From NCBI GenBank assembly GCA_030765055.1, contig CM060947.1, positions 223,694,125 to 223,758,124 of the forward strand: a stretch of 64,000 nt of DNA, in the 5' to 3' direction. The DNA comes from Mantis religiosa (Eukaryota > Arthropoda > Insecta > Mantodea > Mantidae). The position numbers and the translations under genes are program-made. The notes under the pieces were generated by a model. The model searched no databases. It was not told where the DNA came from and was given only the letters and a program-made list of their open reading frames with translations. Positions 59,214-64,000 of this stretch are shown in pieces (the first letter of the stretch is position 1; each line of letters begins with the position of its first letter).

Positions 59214-59472
59214 GACATCAACAGCGCCCGCCTCGGTAGCGTGGTGGTAGCATGTCTGCCTCACGTTCAAGAGGTCCCGAGTTCGAATCTCGGTCAGGGT
59301 GAGTTACTTGGATAAGGTTTTCCGGGGTTTTCCCTTATCCTGAAAGAGGAATGTCGGGTAACTCTAAGCTCTATGGACCCTGGACTCATTTGAGTATCAT
59401 GTCACCCCTTCCGTTCATCGTCCGATATGACTTAACGTTGGAGGACGTAAATCACAAAAAAAGACATCAACA
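59214..59472 (+). repeat. SINE family A copy with 10-bp TSD
   Basis: Full-length copy 59224-59462, flanked by GACATCAACA at 59214-59223 and 59463-59472. Head CCTCGGTAGCGTGGTGG, B box GTTCGAATC at 59281-59289, stem-loop, and an A-rich tail. It inserted into the Harbinger relic and is therefore younger. Confidence 0.95.
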
Positions 59473-59655
59473 TCTGAGTTCATGCCCGCCATCTTGACTA
59501 TTTACAGTTGTTAAGGACTTAACAACAGAAAATTGCCTTGTTAGCTTAACAAGAGATTTAACACGAGTGTTAAGCTAAAACCTGTTGGAGAAATGCAATT
59601 TTTGTTTTAACTATTGCTAAACTCGTGTAAAGTCTTAACATCTGTTGATGAAATT

Positions 59656-61285
59656 GTATATTTTGCAGCACCTTCTCCGGAATAACATGAACCGCGATAG
59701 CTAGAAGGGTATTAAGTGCAGAATGGATTACGGCTTCTATGATCTCACCCAAAGAGAAGGAACGCACTGTGAATTTCGACTGTGCATGCGCTGTTAGGCT
59801 TTCTCCCTGCTACATACTCTTCACATAGCCACTGCTTGCAGGTTGCCATGGTACACAGTGGATTGTTTCAAGTGCTCATATTGTGTTGTGTATATAGCAT
59901 GGCGAATTCTGTAGATGATCCTTAAAGATACCCTTTTCAAATAGGTTTCTCGAGGAGAAAACGAAAATTATAGAGCTATGTTAAAAGGCAGAGATAAACC
60001 AAAGGAGAATACGAGGGAATTTAATTCGAAAGTGTATGAAAATATGTGAATCTTGCTCGGAATGCATATGTTTCCTTTCTCATGCTACCTATAGTTATTT
60101 GAAAGCAGGATGCTGCTATGAGGGGCAGTAATAAGCATATACTAAACAGCTCCCATGATCTTACTGCAGTAAGTAATGCTACTATGACGGCTATATTAAG
60201 TAGTGCCTATCATAACAAATCAGCAGTCGTAGGAGCATTTATTCTCTAGGATTATTGATTGTACAATCCTCTGGTGCTTTCGAGTTGGCTTTAACAGGGT
60301 ATGACAAGACAAAAACTTTAAAAAATCTAGGTGTATTTAGTTGTTTATAAATTGAACTACAAATACAGACACTGCAGTGACAGTCTACAGTGCAGAAAGT
60401 ACAGTAGAATATGTAAACAAATGATCGAGATTTCAAAATCCATCCAAAAGAAGCTGCTGGATTGTATTTCGGAAACTCGGGCAAATTATTACGGATAAAA
60501 TAAGTATTGTAGCACACTCATACATTTTTGTACGATCTGCCACTGTGAAAAGTGATTTCTCGCGTGCAAAAGTCAGGTGAACGCGTATTATGCATATTGG
60601 CAACACTGTACTGTAGTTCCGAGTTCTCTAATCTCCAGACAGCTAAGCGGCCAATGTAGCGGAATTATTTTTCTGACGCATGGGAATCATTCATGTGAAC
60701 AAAAGCAGAGCTGGCAGCGAGTAAGCGTGAAATCTGGAAAAGCCAGGCGCGCAAGGGCGTTTGTTAATCTGCTCTGGGAGTGGGGGATTGAGTTTCAAAG
60801 TTAGCGAAAGCCACAGAATGTGTGGTAGTGTAAAATACCTTAAGAGTAATCTACAATCAACTGTCAGGTAAACCAGTTATGAATGGCTTTAAAATATTAG
60901 TAAATAAATAAGCGTAAATATGATTTGTGACGCACGACTGCATATTAATGAGTCTTGACTCCCTTCTACATGTTCTTTGTCGGCTACGATTTTTTTAATC
61001 AGAAAAAAAAAGGAAATGGTCCGTTCTTTTCTGATATGTTGCATTAGGTCTGTTACTTTTTAGGTCTTTCTGTGCAAATAGCAACAGAGCCTACGTACTT
61101 AAACTTGCACAGTAGCATTCGGTTTCCTTATTAGTGCGTCCTATTTTGCTCCAATTCTGAGTAAATTTACACTTCCTTTCTTCCTCACAGATCACTAAAA
61201 ATTAAAACACATACACATCTATTTAAAACTCTAAAACGTAGCTCAGACTAACAACAAGCAAATCTGCAAGGTGTGGGGAGAGCGT
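59656..61285. other. Non-coding
   Basis: No gene is recognised. Minus frames at 59570-59767 and 60239-60517 and plus frame 60577-60804 carry no known motif. Confidence 0.35.
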
Positions 61286-61345
61286 GTCTGCCTCATAATC
61301 AAGAGGTCTGTAGTTCGACTCTCGGTTAGGGTGAGTTACCTGAAT
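61286..61345 (+). repeat. SINE family A head fragment, diverged
   Basis: Keeps GTCTGCCTCA..ATCAAGAGG and a B-box region with changes (GTTCGACTC), then GGGTGAGTTACCTG; the rest is lost. Confidence 0.75.
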
Positions 61346-61439
61346 GGGACTTTTTATGCTAAAAGATATCCTCGAGTAAGTGTAAGCCCTATCGGCCCCC
61401 TTTGGAGCAAACCTGCATCTATTTCATCCATAGTTCAAT

Positions 61440-62200
61440 ATATTGTCGCTGAGGCATTGTTATGCGGCGGGCCGCGGCCGGATGTAGGCGCGGATCTGGA
61501 CGCTTGCCGAGAGAGACAAACAGAGAGAGAAAAAGACAGTCTGGAATTTCCCGCGGTCATCGTGATTGTTGCCGAATAATTCACTGATTTCTAGAAAAGG
61601 AGTGGAGGTATAAAAGCGCCGTACCTGGTGAATACCCTGGGCCGGTATGATCATAGGGTTCCTCGCCGGAGACCAAGTTACCGGCTGCCCAAAGACGCTT
61701 TGGGCAACTAAACTGAGCAGGACCACTTTCCTCTGACTTTGTACCTCCAAGTCCAGAAATGGCCTTGGAAAAATCCATACCTTAACATTAGTTCCTTTTC
61801 CTCTAGCCTCTCAAGCGGGCTGTGCTCAGATAGAGTCAGATAAAGCCGCAGTAAGCGGCTAGGTGCTGAGCAGCAAACACCCCGCACAGGTAAACCTGGG
61901 CGACTCGCTTCTTCTGCTGGTCTGCTGGTCTAGCGGGGTCAGTTGCTAGTGAGCAGTGAGTTGCGAGTTGCAGTTGTCAATTTATTCTTTGTGCAGCTGT
62001 TTGAAGTGTACCGCAAATGAATTCTTTTGTTTATTTAGGTGAGTTGAAGCAACGAAAGACCTTGAGGGCTGCGTTTGTGTATGTTACGACATTCTGCTGC
62101 TGTCAGGGTTGTACAAAGCGCATGTTTACTTGTAATAAAGATCATTTTAAATTTCTGCAAACCAGACTTTTAATTCTATGAACCCACGAAGTCACAATAT
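61440..62200 (+). mobile_element. Solo LTR with 4-bp TSD
   Basis: A 753 bp sequence (61444-62196) starts TGTCGCTGAGG and ends GAACCCACGAAGTCACA, flanked by ATAT at 61440-61443 and 62197-62200. AATAAA lies at 62134-62139. The last roughly 60 bases closely match the solo LTR at 28.2-28.6 kb (shared TTTCTGCAA and GACTTTTAATTCTATGAAC). Open frames at 61271-61778 cross or lie in it and are not genes. Confidence 0.88.
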
Positions 62201-62473
62201 GTATATGAACTAAACAACAAACACGGACGCCTGAAATTTTTTTCCAAAAATGACTTTTTTGGATTCAGGGTCCTCAAAACTTTTATATGTGTAATCTTAG
62301 TATCAAATGTTTTTAGGATAATGCAATATCTTCTCTACCCACTAACTATTTACGTGGTAGAAAAAGTGATGAATACCTACATCTGTAAACCCTGGGTTGA
62401 TATCACAGTTTCATTTGTAACATCACTGAGTACATAGTGCGTTGAAACTACATATATATAACTGCAATGTCCG

Positions 62474-62533
<60 letters not shown>

Positions 62534-63586
62534 AAGGTGATACACACCGAAGGTGGGCAAATCATTAGTAACTGAAGACGTAGTGAGAAACCAAGAGTGA
62601 TTTCTTAAAACTTCCCATAGTAAAGTTGCTGCAAGGATCATGGTAATTTTAGAGTTTCGGAAGACACGCTTAAGAGAATTTGCTAACAAATGCAAAATTT
62701 AAGTTTATATGTTTTGTAAAGTGTACCCTTCTAGGTAAAGAACGATGATTTTGGTAGGTATGTAATACACGACTTTTACATTGTCGAGAAGTCTGTTCCT
62801 AACAATAACAGGTTGTTGCCTATTGTGTGAGAAAATATGCATTTTCCATGGGTACGAAGTCTGCTTTGAAAAACAATTGGAGAATTGGATTGGACTTTAA
62901 ATTGAGGAAATGCCAGAACAAAGATAGGTTCCAACTGTACGTCGTCGCACGACATTGTAATCTTATCAGATCAAAGCGTTTGTAACGAAGTTGGCCAGTA
63001 TGTCTATATTGACGAATGCTGCATGGACGATAACGTCACAACTAATGCAGGGAATTGACTGATAACGTGATAACACTAGCCTGCGATGAAATTACTGCCT
63101 TAGATGTTTGAGTGTTATTAAAGTATTTGTAGCAGAATAAAATCAAATTCAAGATCAGAAACCTCCTATCACGTAACATCATTTTATTTGAATTTTTTGT
63201 AATAGATTATAGGCATATTTGCTTAAACTGTAATAGTTTAACATGTAGTTTTAGTTGTCAAAATATAAAATGCAACCGTATTCAACATTTCTAAAGTGTT
63301 TATAATAGAATATAAGGATACCGGATGCTTTTTTAGCAGTTAAGGGGTGTAAGATCGTAAGGAAGTTAGCAAAATTAGATGGCTGTACAGGCACTCCTTG
63401 CGTCATATCTTCGTAAGCACTTAACTCGTCATTTCATTACAATCGTCACAAGTACCTTTTTTCTCTGAGATTACTATAGTCTGTGTTTAATCTCGAAACG
63501 CAATAATATCCGTTTGAATTTTTATAGTGGGGTAGAATTTTGAGGTGTTTTAGTTGAGTAAGAAAATACTAACCATGTTGAATCAT
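62201..63586. other. AT-rich non-coding DNA with (GA)n
   Basis: A GA microsatellite of about 50 bases lies at 62479-62530. No gene is recognised. Confidence 0.5.
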
Positions 63587-63684
63587 TTTTACGTCCTCCA
63601 ACGTTAAGTCCTATCGGACGATGAATGAAATGGGTAAAATGATGCTCAAGTGAGCCCAGGGTCCATGGAACTTAGACTTATCTG
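63587..63684 (-). repeat. SINE family A fragment (3' half)
   Basis: Minus-strand 3' part from ACGTCCTCCAACGTTAAG to the GGGTCCATGGAACTTAGA block; head lost. Confidence 0.88.
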
Positions 63685-63877
63685 AATACGTATACTGAAG
63701 ATATTTACGCGTCAGAAAATGTATCTTGAGTTGTTTTGGAAATAACCTGTGAAGTTCTCTTCATCCGAAAGGAATTTTGCATATCTAATCTTGTATAACT
63801 GGGTAAGCGATGGACGAAGGCAAAGACGGGAATCTTCTTAAAGTACGTAATTTATTCCAAGTAACCTTTTTTGTTGT

Positions 63878-64000
63878 AATTTACCTCCTTTAACGTTAAG
63901 TCATATCGGATGATGAATGGAATGGGTGAATTAAAGCTCAAATGGGCCCGATATTCGTCTTTTTAGGATAAGGTAAAACCCCGGAAAAAACGTTATCCAG
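63878..64000 (-). repeat. SINE family A copy, cut by window end
   Basis: Minus-strand copy from its 3' end (TAATTTACCTCCTTTAACG) to the stem-loop (CCTTATC equivalents). The GGGTCCATGG block is deleted, and the head would lie beyond 64000. Confidence 0.88.

Larger units (their letters stand above)
58063..59655. mobile_element. PIF/Harbinger DNA transposon relic
   Basis: Outer inverted repeats GATTTCACCAACAGATGTTAA (58063-58083) and its near-complement at 59635-59655 bound the element. A second inner pair (TTGCATTTCACCAAC near 58145; complement near 59590) is in the mirrored order, giving long imperfect terminal inverted repeats. Inside are a Myb/SANT-like gene relic on the plus strand and a Harbinger-type transposase relic on the minus strand, the usual two-gene content. 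A family A SINE inserted near the right end. The expected three-base TSD was not clear. Confidence 0.72.

Noticed and set aside
58051..59662. Three-base TSD (TTA/TAA) for the Harbinger relic
   Set aside because: TAA occurs on the left, but no matching triplet is found at the expected right position, so no TSD is claimed.

Overview
This window looks like intergenic DNA from a large, repeat-rich animal genome, most likely an arthropod and possibly a polyneopteran insect. The lineage guess is weak: it rests on the style of the tRNA-derived SINEs and on the mix of Gypsy, Penelope-like, Tc1/mariner-like and Harbinger relics. There is no bacterial gene organisation, and I found no host gene that I can name. 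Nearly all long open frames are microsatellite artefacts or fragments of transposable elements.

Repeat families, with names local to this report. Family A is a tRNA-derived SINE of about 235 bp, present in 13 recognisable copies, several with target-site duplications (TSDs) and A-rich tails. Family B is a repeat with a period of about 300-310 bp that carries a complete tRNA-like cloverleaf. It occurs mostly as inverted or tandem multimers, and five such multimers (4.3, 8.5-12.1, 20.8, 32.8 and 50.2 kb) are each bounded by an exact 9-15 bp TSD. Family C is a GC-rich retroposon of up to about 1 kb with a tRNA-like head (18.1, 39.6, 47.5 and 56.0 kb). Families D (13.2, 51.1 kb) and E (46.6, 52.2 kb) are two-copy repeats. 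Several other tRNA-like SINE pieces occur at 14-15, 29.3 and 39.1 kb.

Layout. 0-8.5 kb: AT-rich DNA, a Penelope-like relic and a family B palindrome. 8.5-12.1 kb: a family B array into which a Gypsy LTR retrotransposon is nested. The Gypsy element keeps gag, protease and the integrase C-terminus but has lost most of RT/RNase H and the integrase core. 13-18 kb: SINE-like repeats and a hidden decayed Gypsy RNase H/integrase fragment on the minus strand. 18-19 kb: a 5'-truncated Penelope-like element with a GIY-YIG domain and inverted hammerhead-like arms. 20.5-24.6 kb: SINEs, a family B dimer and a LINE split by a SINE. 27-34 kb: Tc1/mariner-type relics, a solo LTR, a microsatellite of about 1.3 kb and another family B palindrome. 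39-48 kb: family C, several Tc1-like relics and a tandem repeat. 50-56 kb: families B, D and E, and a 0.8 kb tandem duplication. 58-59.7 kb: a decayed Harbinger element with a SINE inside. 61.4-62.2 kb: a second solo LTR. 62.2-64 kb: AT-rich DNA ending in SINEs.

The most interesting signal is family B: a tRNA-like repeat inserted as inverted or head-to-tail multimers, with end points that differ from locus to locus but with one TSD around each whole multimer. The sequence shows directly that each multimer behaved as one insertion. A mechanism (a circular or concatemeric RNA template, twin priming, or a Penelope-type reverse transcriptase) is inference.
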